8,388 nucleotides of DNA from Candidatus Hydrogenedentota bacterium. Lineage in GTDB: Bacteria; Hydrogenedentota; Hydrogenedentia; Hydrogenedentales; SLHB01. The stretch covers positions 1 to 8,388 of the forward strand of contig DUZM01000279.1 of NCBI GenBank assembly GCA_013349485.1, written 5' to 3'. Below the pieces are notes generated by a model. That model was not told the origin of the DNA and did not search any database. It was given only the letters and a program-made list of their open reading frames with translations. Made by a program: the position numbers and the translations under genes. Shown here one piece after another: positions 1 to 5,185 of this stretch (position 1 is the first letter of the stretch; each line of letters starts with the position of its first letter).

Positions 1-20
1 GGACTCAACTACTAAACTTA

Positions 21-45
21 GGGACAGACCACGGGTTTATTTCCT
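21..45. other. Possible transposon-end motif next to RHS remnant
   Basis: The string GGGACAGACCACGGG followed by a T-rich run resembles short motifs often seen beside REP-associated (Y1/IS200-like) transposase genes. It lies just upstream of the point where the RHS reading frame begins, and an in-frame TAA occurs at 64-66. It may mark the insertion or deletion that removed the 5' part of the RHS gene. The assignment rests on memory of the motif only, and no transposase is in the window. Confidence 0.2.
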
Positions 46-69
46 TTTTGCTCTGTTTCTTGGTAATAC

Positions 70-516
70 GTGACGCAGGGGGCGCGGGAGGTCACCTTTG
101 CTTATGACGATGACGGCAACCTCGAGTCGGTCACGGACATGGACGAGCGGACGACGTCGTATGACTACGATGAGGTCGGGCGGGTCACGGAGATTACGCG
201 GCCGGATTCGAGTACCGTCGGGTTCACGTATGATGTGGATGGGAATTTGACGACGTTGACGACGCCGTCGAGTGTCGAGCATGATTTCGGATATAATGAC
301 ATTAATAGGAACACATCGTATACGACGCCGTTGAGCGGGAGTTATGCGTACGCCTATGATAAGGGTAAGCGGCTCACGACAACAACATTCCCCTCGACGG
401 CGACAATCACGAATGTTTATTCGAGCGGGAGGTTGACGCAAATCCAGACGCCGGGGGGTAATGTGAACCTGAGCTACGTCTGCGGGTCGCAGCTCGACAT
501 CGTCTCGAAGGGGTCG
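70..516 (+). pseudogene. RHS/YD-repeat protein fragment (decayed)
   Basis: The translation from GTG 70 contains successive YD repeats, including AYDDDGNL, YDYDEVGRVTEI and FTYDVDGNLTTLT. Further degenerate ones follow: FGYNDINRN, YAYDKGKRL and YSSGRLTQI. These are the beta-strand repeats of RHS/YD proteins, large secreted or surface shells that often deliver a C-terminal toxin. Only about 149 residues remain, whereas full proteins usually exceed 1000. An in-frame stop at 64 cuts off any upstream sequence. After VCGSQLDIVSKGS (about position 516) YD character stops, although the frame stays open to 828 with unrelated-looking sequence. There is no signal peptide, no core-domain end and no recognisable toxin tip. 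It is a remnant inside an accessory region and probably makes no functional product. Confidence 0.7.
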
Positions 517-743
517 GTGCCAGAAACTACCTGGCCAGTCGCATATTCGTCGATAATCCGCCGGAACGTGGCGGGCTGTGTCGATACATCCGTCATCTCG
601 GGACCGCTCCCCATGTCGGGTGGGGCCAAATCGGGCGTGACCGTCGTTGTTAAAGTGAGGATATCACCCGTAGCCGGCTCTTCCCGGCCCTTCTCCCTGA
701 GACTGCTCTCAGACTACTCTCAGCCGCTTCCCTTGCCTCTCGG
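517..743. other. Unassigned stretch between RHS remnant and minus-strand ORF
   Basis: No gene is recognised here. The RHS frame stays open to 828, but its composition changes and loses YD motifs. The frame one base over stays open to a TAA near 654 and reads GLCRYIRHLG, which is only faintly transposase-like. This is most easily explained as debris from rearrangement. Confidence 0.4.
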
Positions 744-1034
744 CTACGGGTCGAAGACAGGCAACCTACGAATATCCCGCAAAGCCCTGAGTTCAGCCTC
801 GAGCCCAAGAATCTCCTTGCGGGTGTAGTATCCACGTAGGGACTGTTCCAGCTGTTTCCTACATGCTTCCAAGGTCAGCAGTCGCTCTGAGCCGGCACCC
901 CCATTCCGGCTCCACGTGAGTTGCCCACAGAACCTGCCGAGTTGTGCTGTAATTGAAGCACTAGTTTCCCGTACCCAATCGAGATCGGGATGCTCCAGCA
1001 TGAAGGTAACGGTTCGAACGTAGAGGGCTTTCAA
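744..1034 (-). CDS. Hypothetical small ORF, doubtful
   Basis: This is an open frame of 96 codons on the minus strand that would need a TTG start at 1034; the next methionine is residue 12. The product is soluble and probably helical, with a charged C-terminal half around RKEILGLEAELRALRDIRR that could form a coiled coil. No family is recognised. An in-frame TAA lies a short way upstream, in the direct repeat, so the frame cannot be much longer. No clear Shine-Dalgarno sequence precedes the TTG, and the start codon lies inside direct repeat copy 1. It may be a truncated C-terminus of a former gene or a chance ORF. Confidence 0.3.
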   Translation of the reverse strand: MKALYVRTVTFMLEHPDLDWVRETSASITAQLGRFCGQLTWSRNGGAGSERLLTLEACRKQLEQSLRGYYTRKEILGLEAELRALRDIRRLPVFDP

Positions 1035-1168
1035 TGCTGCAATAATGCTGCAATCGGTGGAGAAAAACAGGCGTTATTGGGGACAAAGGAGAACAAACCG
1101 ATCTTCATGGAGCCCATCATTTCATTGCTCAGAATTCTTGGGGCTTGAGCTCGTGATTTCGTTTGGCA
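1032..1168. repeat. 137-bp direct repeat, copy 1 (upstream of ATPase gene)
   Basis: This aligns without gaps to 2484-2620 at an exact offset of 1452 bp. By hand count about 109 of 137 positions match (about 80%), and the first 108 bp match at about 81%. Shared blocks include GCAATAATG, TGCAATCGGTG, GGCGTTATTGGG, ACAAAGGAG and ATTGCTCAGAATT. Both copies also contain an internal tandem pair (TGCAAT, AATG, TGCAAT). The divergence means the two copies are not a recent duplication. Confidence 0.85.
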
Positions 1169-1277
1169 ACAAGTCGCTTCCACCTGCGTGCGCAGCATTT
1201 TGATTTGGGCTTTCAAGTGTTGAAGTTCATGGCGCTGTGCTTACGAAAGTGCGGGATATTCTAGGTTGAAATTTCGG
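1169..1277. other. Spacer between repeat copy 1 and ATPase promoter
   Basis: These 109 bp open the presumed cassette unit. No coding sequence or tRNA similarity is visible here, unlike the sequence that follows repeat copy 2. Confidence 0.4.
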
Positions 1278-1306
1278 TTGACGCGACAGAGATTTTAAGA
1301 TATAGT
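1278..1306 (+). promoter_or_regulatory. Sigma-70-type promoter of the AAA+/DUF4143 gene
   Basis: A -35 box TTGACG (1278-1283), a 17-bp spacer and a -10 box TATAGT (1301-1306) each match consensus at five of six positions. The expected start of transcription, about 7 nt after the -10 box, falls at 1313-1314, which is the first base of the ATG. The transcript would therefore be leaderless or nearly so. This agrees with the absence of a Shine-Dalgarno sequence. Confidence 0.65.
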
Positions 1307-1313
1307 GCGCAGC

Positions 1314-2474
1314 ATGGTTGAGCGTAGAACAGAGGTCCAGGCCGTACTCGACTTGCTGAAGCGGCACCCGGTTGTCGGCATTGTGGGCGCACGCCAAGTG
1401 GGGAAAACCACGTTAGCCCGTATGATCGTCGAGCGCGGTCGGCGGCAGACCGAGGTTTTTGATCTTGAAAATCCGGAGCAACTGGCACGTCTTCATGATC
1501 CCATGCTTGCCTTGAAGGATCTAAAAGGCCTTGTGGTGATCGATGAGATCCAGCGCGTGAGCGATCTCTTCGCCGTACTGCGAGTGCTCGCGGATCGCCC
1601 AAGGACACCGGCGCGGTTCCTGGTGCTGGGCAGTGCCTCTCCTGAGCTGTTGCGACAGGGCTCTGAAAGCCTGGCAGGACGAATTGCCTACCATGAGCTG
1701 GGTGCCTTCTGCCTTGAAGAGGTCGGCGCTGACCGTCATTTGCGCCTGTGGCTACGCGGGGGCATGCCTCGCTCGTACCTGGCGCGTTCCGAGCCGGCCA
1801 GTCACGAATGGCGTCGCAGCTTCATTCAAACCTTCCTGGAAAGGGACCTTCCGCAACTCGGGATCAACATCAACAGCACTACCATGCGTCGATTCTGGAC
1901 AATGCTTGCGCACTATCATGGTCAAACGTGGAATGCTTCGGAGTTTGGCCGTGCCTTCGGGGTGGCCGACACCACTGTTCGGGGTTATCTGGACCGCCTT
2001 GCTGCTGCTCTTGTCGTGAGACAGCTACAGCCATGGCACGAGAACATATCCAAGCGTCAGGTGCGTGCTCCCAAGGTCTATGTAGCTGACAGTGGCCTTC
2101 TACACACCTTGCTGAACCTGAGGACCCGGGCAGATCTCGAGGGCCATCCGAAGATCGGGGCATCGTGGGAAGGCTTTGCGATTGAGCAAGTCAGGTGGCG
2201 ACTCGGCGCGGAACGGGATGAATGTTTTTTCTGGGCAACACATGCCGGTGCCGAACTTGATCTGCTTGTTGTTCGCGGCCGTACTCGGATTGGATTCGAG
2301 CTCAAGCGCACCACGGCCCCCAAGGTCACACCCTCCATGCGACACGCCCTGAAGGATTTGAAACTCGACAGATTGGACGTGATCCACGCGGGGGAATCGT
2401 CATTTCCTCTGGCGAAGAGGATAAGAGCGATACCGCTTTCCCGTCTGCTTATGGATCTTGAACCACTCGCTTAG
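1314..2474 (+). CDS. AAA+ ATPase with DUF4143 C-terminal domain
   Basis: This 386-residue protein starts at ATG 1314. The in-frame GTG at 1305 lies inside the promoter -10 box, so it cannot be the start of a transcript from that promoter. The N-terminal AAA_14 module has Walker A GARQVGKTT (25-33), Walker B LVVIDEIQ (73-80, D77/E78), a sensor-like LVLGSAS (103-109) and an arginine in the AGRI segment (R123). A winged-helix-like stretch (about 209-236) follows, then DUF4143 with KVYVADSGLL (254-263). The C-terminus has a PD-(D/E)XK-like core: E286 in WEGF, D316 in AELDLL, and E329/K331 in GFELK. Proteins of this architecture are common in bacterial and archaeal accessory regions and their role is mostly unknown. 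Some are suggested to act on nucleic acids. The gene stands alone between two direct repeats with its own promoter, and the stop codon is 9 bp before repeat copy 2. It looks intact. The family call is firm; the function is open. Confidence 0.93.
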   Translation: MVERRTEVQAVLDLLKRHPVVGIVGARQVGKTTLARMIVERGRRQTEVFDLENPEQLARLHDPMLALKDLKGLVVIDEIQRVSDLFAVLRVLADRPRTPARFLVLGSASPELLRQGSESLAGRIAYHELGAFCLEEVGADRHLRLWLRGGMPRSYLARSEPASHEWRRSFIQTFLERDLPQLGININSTTMRRFWTMLAHYHGQTWNASEFGRAFGVADTTVRGYLDRLAAALVVRQLQPWHENISKRQVRAPKVYVADSGLLHTLLNLRTRADLEGHPKIGASWEGFAIEQVRWRLGAERDECFFWATHAGAELDLLVVRGRTRIGFELKRTTAPKVTPSMRHALKDLKLDRLDVIHAGESSFPLAKRIRAIPLSRLLMDLEPLA

Positions 2475-2483
2475 AGAGGGTTC

Positions 2484-2620
2484 CAATGTTGCAATAATGT
2501 TGCAATCGGTGAGCAAAAACGGGCGTTATTGGGCACAAAGGAGCAGAACGCGATCTACACAAAGCCCCTGATTTTATTGCTCAGAATTGCTGTGGTCTTT
2601 TCTGGTCATTTCGCTTAGCA
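2484..2620. repeat. 137-bp direct repeat, copy 2 (between ATPase gene and half-tRNA)
   Basis: This is the partner of 1032-1168. It begins 9 bp after the ATPase stop and its similarity ends at 2620, the base before the tRNA fragment. The copy can fold: GCAAT (2502-2506) with ATTGC (2586-2590), GAGCAA (2511-2516) with TTGCTC (2577-2582), and GGGC (2531-2534) with GCCC (2564-2567). The same pairs are partly broken in copy 1 without clear compensation, so the fold may not be selected. Confidence 0.85.
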
Positions 2621-2669
2621 TTGACTCATAATCACTTGGTCGTAGGTTCGACTCCTACCGGGCCCACCA
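2621..2669 (+). tRNA. 3' half of a CAT-anticodon tRNA gene (att-site remnant)
   Basis: The segment reads from the 5' side of the anticodon stem to CCA. It has the loop CTCATAA with anticodon CAT (2627-2629), the variable loop TGGTC, and a perfect T stem GTAGG/CCTAC (2642-2646/2654-2658) around TTCGACT. The acceptor strand CGGGCCC (2659-2665), discriminator A and encoded CCA (2667-2669) follow. The upstream sequence has no matching GGGCCCG acceptor strand and no D arm, so it cannot make a functional tRNA. The variable-loop region (CTTGGTCG) resembles bacterial tRNA-Ile2, whose CAU is modified to lysidine, more than elongator tRNA-Met. The anticodon stem carries a mismatch near its 5' edge, as expected if the crossover point lies there. 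Best read as the outer att copy of an integrated element. Confidence 0.8.
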
Positions 2670-2739
2670 CTGAAAACAAAAACGTGCGAGACACCGCAGA
2701 TCCTTACGTCGCTGTCCGGCTATCCGGTTCGGCGGCCCC

Positions 2740-2763
2740 GGGCGTCTGACCACCCCGACGCCC
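2740..2763. other. GC-rich hairpin downstream of the half-tRNA
   Basis: A perfect 7-bp stem, GGGCGTC/GACGCCC (2740-2746/2757-2763), encloses a 10-nt loop. No T run follows, so it is not a standard intrinsic terminator. It sits 70 bp after the tRNA 3' end and could be the old tRNA transcript's terminator region or incidental structure. Confidence 0.3.
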
Positions 2764-2838
2764 ATATGAGCGGGGCGCCCTTCCAAACTCATACCCGAGG
2801 CCTCACAACGCCCCACCTCTCCGCTGCGCCGCTGCGCT

Positions 2839-2868
2839 TTGACGTGGTGGGGTCGTGCGTGCTATACG
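2839..2868 (+). promoter_or_regulatory. Probable promoter of the EF-Tu-like/nuclease-like gene pair
   Basis: A -35 box TTGACG (2839-2844), an 18-bp spacer and a -10 box TATACG (2863-2868) give five and four consensus matches. Predicted transcription would start near 2875, giving a leader of about 54 nt before ATG 2929. The GC-rich setting makes a chance match less likely, but the -10 box is imperfect. Confidence 0.45.
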
Positions 2869-2928
2869 ATATCAGGAGCGAGGGGCGTTGGAAGGGGTCG
2901 AGGACCCTTGAGGCAGGAGGGAGAACGC

Positions 2929-3183
2929 ATGGAAGAGAAAGAGATCGGCGTCATCACGCATTACTTCGGCAAAATCGGCGTAGGCATTATCCAGCTGAGT
3001 GTGCCGTTGAAAGTGGGCGACACCATTCATATCAAAGGCGCGCACGACAATTTCACGCAACGCGTCGATTCCATGCAAATCGAGCATGAGGACGTGGAGT
3101 CCGCCGGCGCCGGTGACCTGGCGGGCATCCGCGTTGCGCAAAAGGTCCATCCAAACGACAAAGTGTTTCTGGTCGTCGAGTAA
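2929..3183 (+). CDS. Small EF-Tu domain-2-like beta-barrel protein
   Basis: This is an 84-residue protein. ATG 2929 is chosen because GGAGG (2916-2920) lies 8 nt upstream and the preceding in-frame sequence looks non-coding. The whole product resembles a single translation-factor domain 2 fold: GVITHYFGKIGVGII (7-21), VGDTIHIKG (29-37), a hydrophobic V-S-M-Q-I strand (46-51), AGAGDLAGIRV (59-69) and a closing KVFLVV. Such barrels bind RNA or the aminoacyl end in EF-Tu, and occur as tail domains of U32-type peptidases and as free small proteins of unknown role. There is no GTPase domain, no signal peptide and no membrane segment, so it is likely a cytoplasmic adaptor or nucleic-acid-binding domain. 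The next gene begins two bases after its stop codon, which suggests co-transcription. The fold call is good; a specific function cannot be given. Confidence 0.85.
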   Translation: MEEKEIGVITHYFGKIGVGIIQLSVPLKVGDTIHIKGAHDNFTQRVDSMQIEHEDVESAGAGDLAGIRVAQKVHPNDKVFLVVE

Positions 3184-3185
3184 AG

Positions 3186-4028
3186 GTGCGAGCGTTTGGC
3201 CCCAACCCGCTATCGCAGCCAAATGCGCAAGGCCCGCAGCCGAAGACGCACGCAGCGCATGTCGAGGGTCTCATGGGCATAGGGCCGCCGCCAAGCGAGT
3301 CTGCCGCCGACCGGGCGGCCGAGACAACGGACGCGCAACGACAACGCATCTGCGTCCTCAACGAAAAGTCTCTTCACGCGGCCCTGAAGGAGTGGTATGC
3401 GAGCCCCGGCACTCGCGTCGAAGTATTGCTCGACGGTTATATTGTAGACCTGCTGCAAGACGGGCGCCTCGTAGAGATTCAAACGCGCAACTTCGCCGCC
3501 CTAAAACAGAAGGTCTTTGCCCTCGCCCAGCGCCATCCCGTCCGGTTGATATACCCTGTGGCGCAAGAGAAGTGGATCGTAAAACTGGCCTCCGACGGGA
3601 CAGAGACGGTAAGTCGGCGGAAGTCGCCGAAGCGGGGAAGGGTTGAGGAGGTCTTCGGGGAGTTGGTCAGTTTCCCGGAGTTGCTCTCGAAGGGCAATTT
3701 CTCCCTCGAGGTGCTGCTGATCCAAGAGGAGGAGATCCGTCGATTCGACGGGGCGCGCCGATGGCGGCGCGGCGGATGGGTCACGCACGAACGCCGGTTG
3801 TTGGGCGTAACGGCGTGCAAGGTATTCGAAACGCCCGCGGACGCGGCGGCCCTCGTGCCGGCCCCGTTGGCGGAACCGTTTACAACGTCCGAGTTGGCGG
3901 CGGCAATCGGGATCCGGCGGAACTTGGCGCAGAAGATGGCGTATTGTCTCCGGAAAATGGGGGCAATCCGAGAAGAGGGGAGACGTCGTGGGGGGATTCT
4001 CTATCGCCGGGTCGGCAACGCCGCGTGA
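3186..4028 (+). CDS. Conserved hypothetical protein, probable PD-(D/E)XK-like domain plus winged helix
   Basis: The protein is 280 residues from GTG 3186, which lacks a well-placed Shine-Dalgarno. The family-like region begins only near NEKSLHAALKEWY (59-71), so a later start is possible. ATG 3273 (M30) is one candidate, with GAGGG 4 nt upstream. Residues 60-135 suggest a nuclease-like core: a helix with E60, then VEVLLDGYIVDLL (D83, D88), then the strand LVEIQTRNF with E97-I-Q99, and a basic patch HPVRLIYP. A middle region has SPKRGRVEEVF and FPELL (147-166). The C-terminus (about 232-275) reads as a winged helix: FTTSELAAAIG, then LAQKMAYCLRKMGAI. I recall the family as a widespread uncharacterised one. 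Nuclease activity is inferred, because the usual lysine is replaced by glutamine. Its stop lies 2 bp from the stop of the convergent gene. Confidence 0.75.
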   Translation: MRAFGPNPLSQPNAQGPQPKTHAAHVEGLMGIGPPPSESAADRAAETTDAQRQRICVLNEKSLHAALKEWYASPGTRVEVLLDGYIVDLLQDGRLVEIQTRNFAALKQKVFALAQRHPVRLIYPVAQEKWIVKLASDGTETVSRRKSPKRGRVEEVFGELVSFPELLSKGNFSLEVLLIQEEEIRRFDGARRWRRGGWVTHERRLLGVTACKVFETPADAAALVPAPLAEPFTTSELAAAIGIRRNLAQKMAYCLRKMGAIREEGRRRGGILYRRVGNAA

Positions 4029-4030
4029 CG

Positions 4031-5146
4031 TCAGGATAGGGCGTCGCCCGATTCGTTTGCCGGCGTTGCGTCAGAATCTGCCCGAGAAGCCTTGTCGGCC
4101 GCCCGGGTCACCCGTGCCGCAATGCGCCGAATTTCGTCTGCGCACTCTTTCGGGGCTTCAATGTGGCCCCAGCCCTCTACGGCCTGGAAAAGGCCGTCGT
4201 AGGCCGAATCGTAGTAGCTCCTTATGATGTGCGGGATGCCTCGCTCGTTGAGCGCGGCCTCCAATACCTGCGCCTGGACCTCGTTGTCCAAGGCCATTAT
4301 CCTCTCGAGCTTCTCGGCGTCCGCCATCGTTTCCCTCCCGCCGGACGGTTCCGCGTGCCCGGGAGCAGGCGGCTCGACGTCGTCGTCAGGACGGCCTGGT
4401 CGGTGAACCGTGCGGAACCAGTCTGTGGCCTCTTCGATAGTCCCCTCGAAGAAAAGAAGCGCTCCCGTCATTCGCGCTCGCTCGCCGGGGGGGATGTCCG
4501 GACAGCGCGGGTCCGCGTGCATGCAGGGATGTTTCGGGTTTGCCCAGAGCCGGGCCGTGTCCTCGAACCACGTCATCGCCACCAGTCGATCCGCCTCGCG
4601 CGATACGGTTGCGATTGCGGTTAGACTTGTGGCGTCGGCGCTTTGCCGCCCGCCGGCGTCAAGTTCGCCAATGGGAACCCAGCCCGGACGGGCGCTGTAC
4701 ACGTACTTATTGTCGTTGGTGAGGTCCGAGAACTCCATGATGCCTCGCATATAGGCGCACGTTTGGATGTGCAGTTCTCGCAACGGTCGGCCGCTTTCGT
4801 TGTGGATCGTCAATTCGAGACGAATCGCATCTGCGCCGCATTGCGCAATCGCCGCCTGAAACACGACGTCGTTCGGCAACCTTCTCGTGACCGACAATCC
4901 CGAAGGGGCGGCGCTCCACGCCACCGCCGGAAGATTTGGAAAGAGCGCCGGACATTCTTCGTTGAGGTGGCTAAGGAACAGGTTGCCCTGGTCGCAGAAG
5001 ATCGCTTCGGGAAAATCCAGCCAGAGGTAGTACTGGCTCCGCCAGGGCGGGCTGATCCATGCGATATGCTCCCAAGGGCACTGCGGACGCCACTGCCCGG
5101 GGAGTATTAGGAAGTCATCGACATGGTACCCGTCGGTCTCCGGCAT
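4031..5146 (-). CDS. Unknown-function protein fused to a C-terminal DUF2007-like domain
   Basis: This 371-residue protein starts at ATG 5146, with GGAGG 7 nt upstream. Residues 1 to about 250 form an unrecognised domain rich in W, Y and F and predicted beta strands, for example WEHIAWISPPWRSQYYLWLDF, LELTIHNESGRPLREL and RLVAMTWFED. The style recalls carbohydrate-binding or mutarotase-like sandwiches, but no family could be assigned. A Pro/Gly/Asp-rich linker (251-272) follows. Residues 274-371 contain EKLERIMALDNEVQAQVLEA, RGIPHIIRS, YDSAYDGLF and a GWG motif, which resemble the DUF2007 small proteins. M274 (ATG 4327) has its own strong GGGAGGG 5 nt upstream, so the tail may also be made as a separate protein of about 98 residues. 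There is no signal peptide. It lies 39 bp downstream of the exonuclease gene and is probably in the same operon. Confidence 0.75.
   Translation of the reverse strand: MPETDGYHVDDFLILPGQWRPQCPWEHIAWISPPWRSQYYLWLDFPEAIFCDQGNLFLSHLNEECPALFPNLPAVAWSAAPSGLSVTRRLPNDVVFQAAIAQCGADAIRLELTIHNESGRPLRELHIQTCAYMRGIMEFSDLTNDNKYVYSARPGWVPIGELDAGGRQSADATSLTAIATVSREADRLVAMTWFEDTARLWANPKHPCMHADPRCPDIPPGERARMTGALLFFEGTIEEATDWFRTVHRPGRPDDDVEPPAPGHAEPSGGRETMADAEKLERIMALDNEVQAQVLEAALNERGIPHIIRSYYDSAYDGLFQAVEGWGHIEAPKECADEIRRIAARVTRAADKASRADSDATPANESGDALS
4325..4340 (-). promoter_or_regulatory. Internal Shine-Dalgarno and ATG inside the fusion gene
   Basis: On the minus strand CGGGAGGG precedes an in-frame ATG at 4327 by 5 nt, at the junction between the Pro-rich linker and the DUF2007-like domain. 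This is as good as or better than the ribosome site of the full gene. It could drive separate synthesis of the C-terminal domain, or be a relic of a formerly separate gene. Confidence 0.5.
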
Positions 5147-5185
5147 TGGAACGCCTCCCGTGTGCGGAGGATAAACAGAGCCCGC

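Larger units (their letters stand above)
1..2620. mobile_element. Distal end of a putative tRNA-integrated element (left end outside the window)
   Basis: This interval ends exactly where a 3' half-tRNA begins at 2621. It carries typical accessory content: a broken RHS gene, weak ORFs, paired direct repeats and an AAA+/DUF4143 gene. Tyrosine-recombinase elements commonly integrate in tRNA 3' ends, leaving a reconstituted tRNA at one side and a 3' fragment at the other. By that logic the intact tRNA and the integrase should lie to the left, off the window. No integrase is visible here. The base composition also looks more AT-rich than the sequence after 2670. The element is inferred and its left boundary is unknown. 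Confidence 0.5.

Noticed and set aside
517..654. Transposase-like reading (GLCRYIRHLG) in the frame after the RHS remnant
   Set aside because: The resemblance is short, has no catalytic motif and ends quickly at a stop; it cannot be supported as a gene.
1032..1168. Integron attC site
   Set aside because: Length fits, but no convincing GTTRRRY/RYYYAAC core pair was found and the stem seen in copy 2 is partly broken in copy 1.
1031..1216. 61-codon minus-strand ORF over repeat copy 1
   Set aside because: The same frame in copy 2 contains a stop, there is no family resemblance, and it is best explained as a chance frame across a repeat.
2570..2669. A complete tRNA, possibly with an intron, using GCTCAG at 2579 as the D arm
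   Set aside because: No 5' acceptor strand GGGCCCG and no closing GAGC of a D stem are present, the distance to the anticodon is too long, and the same GCTCAG occurs in repeat copy 1 without any tRNA.
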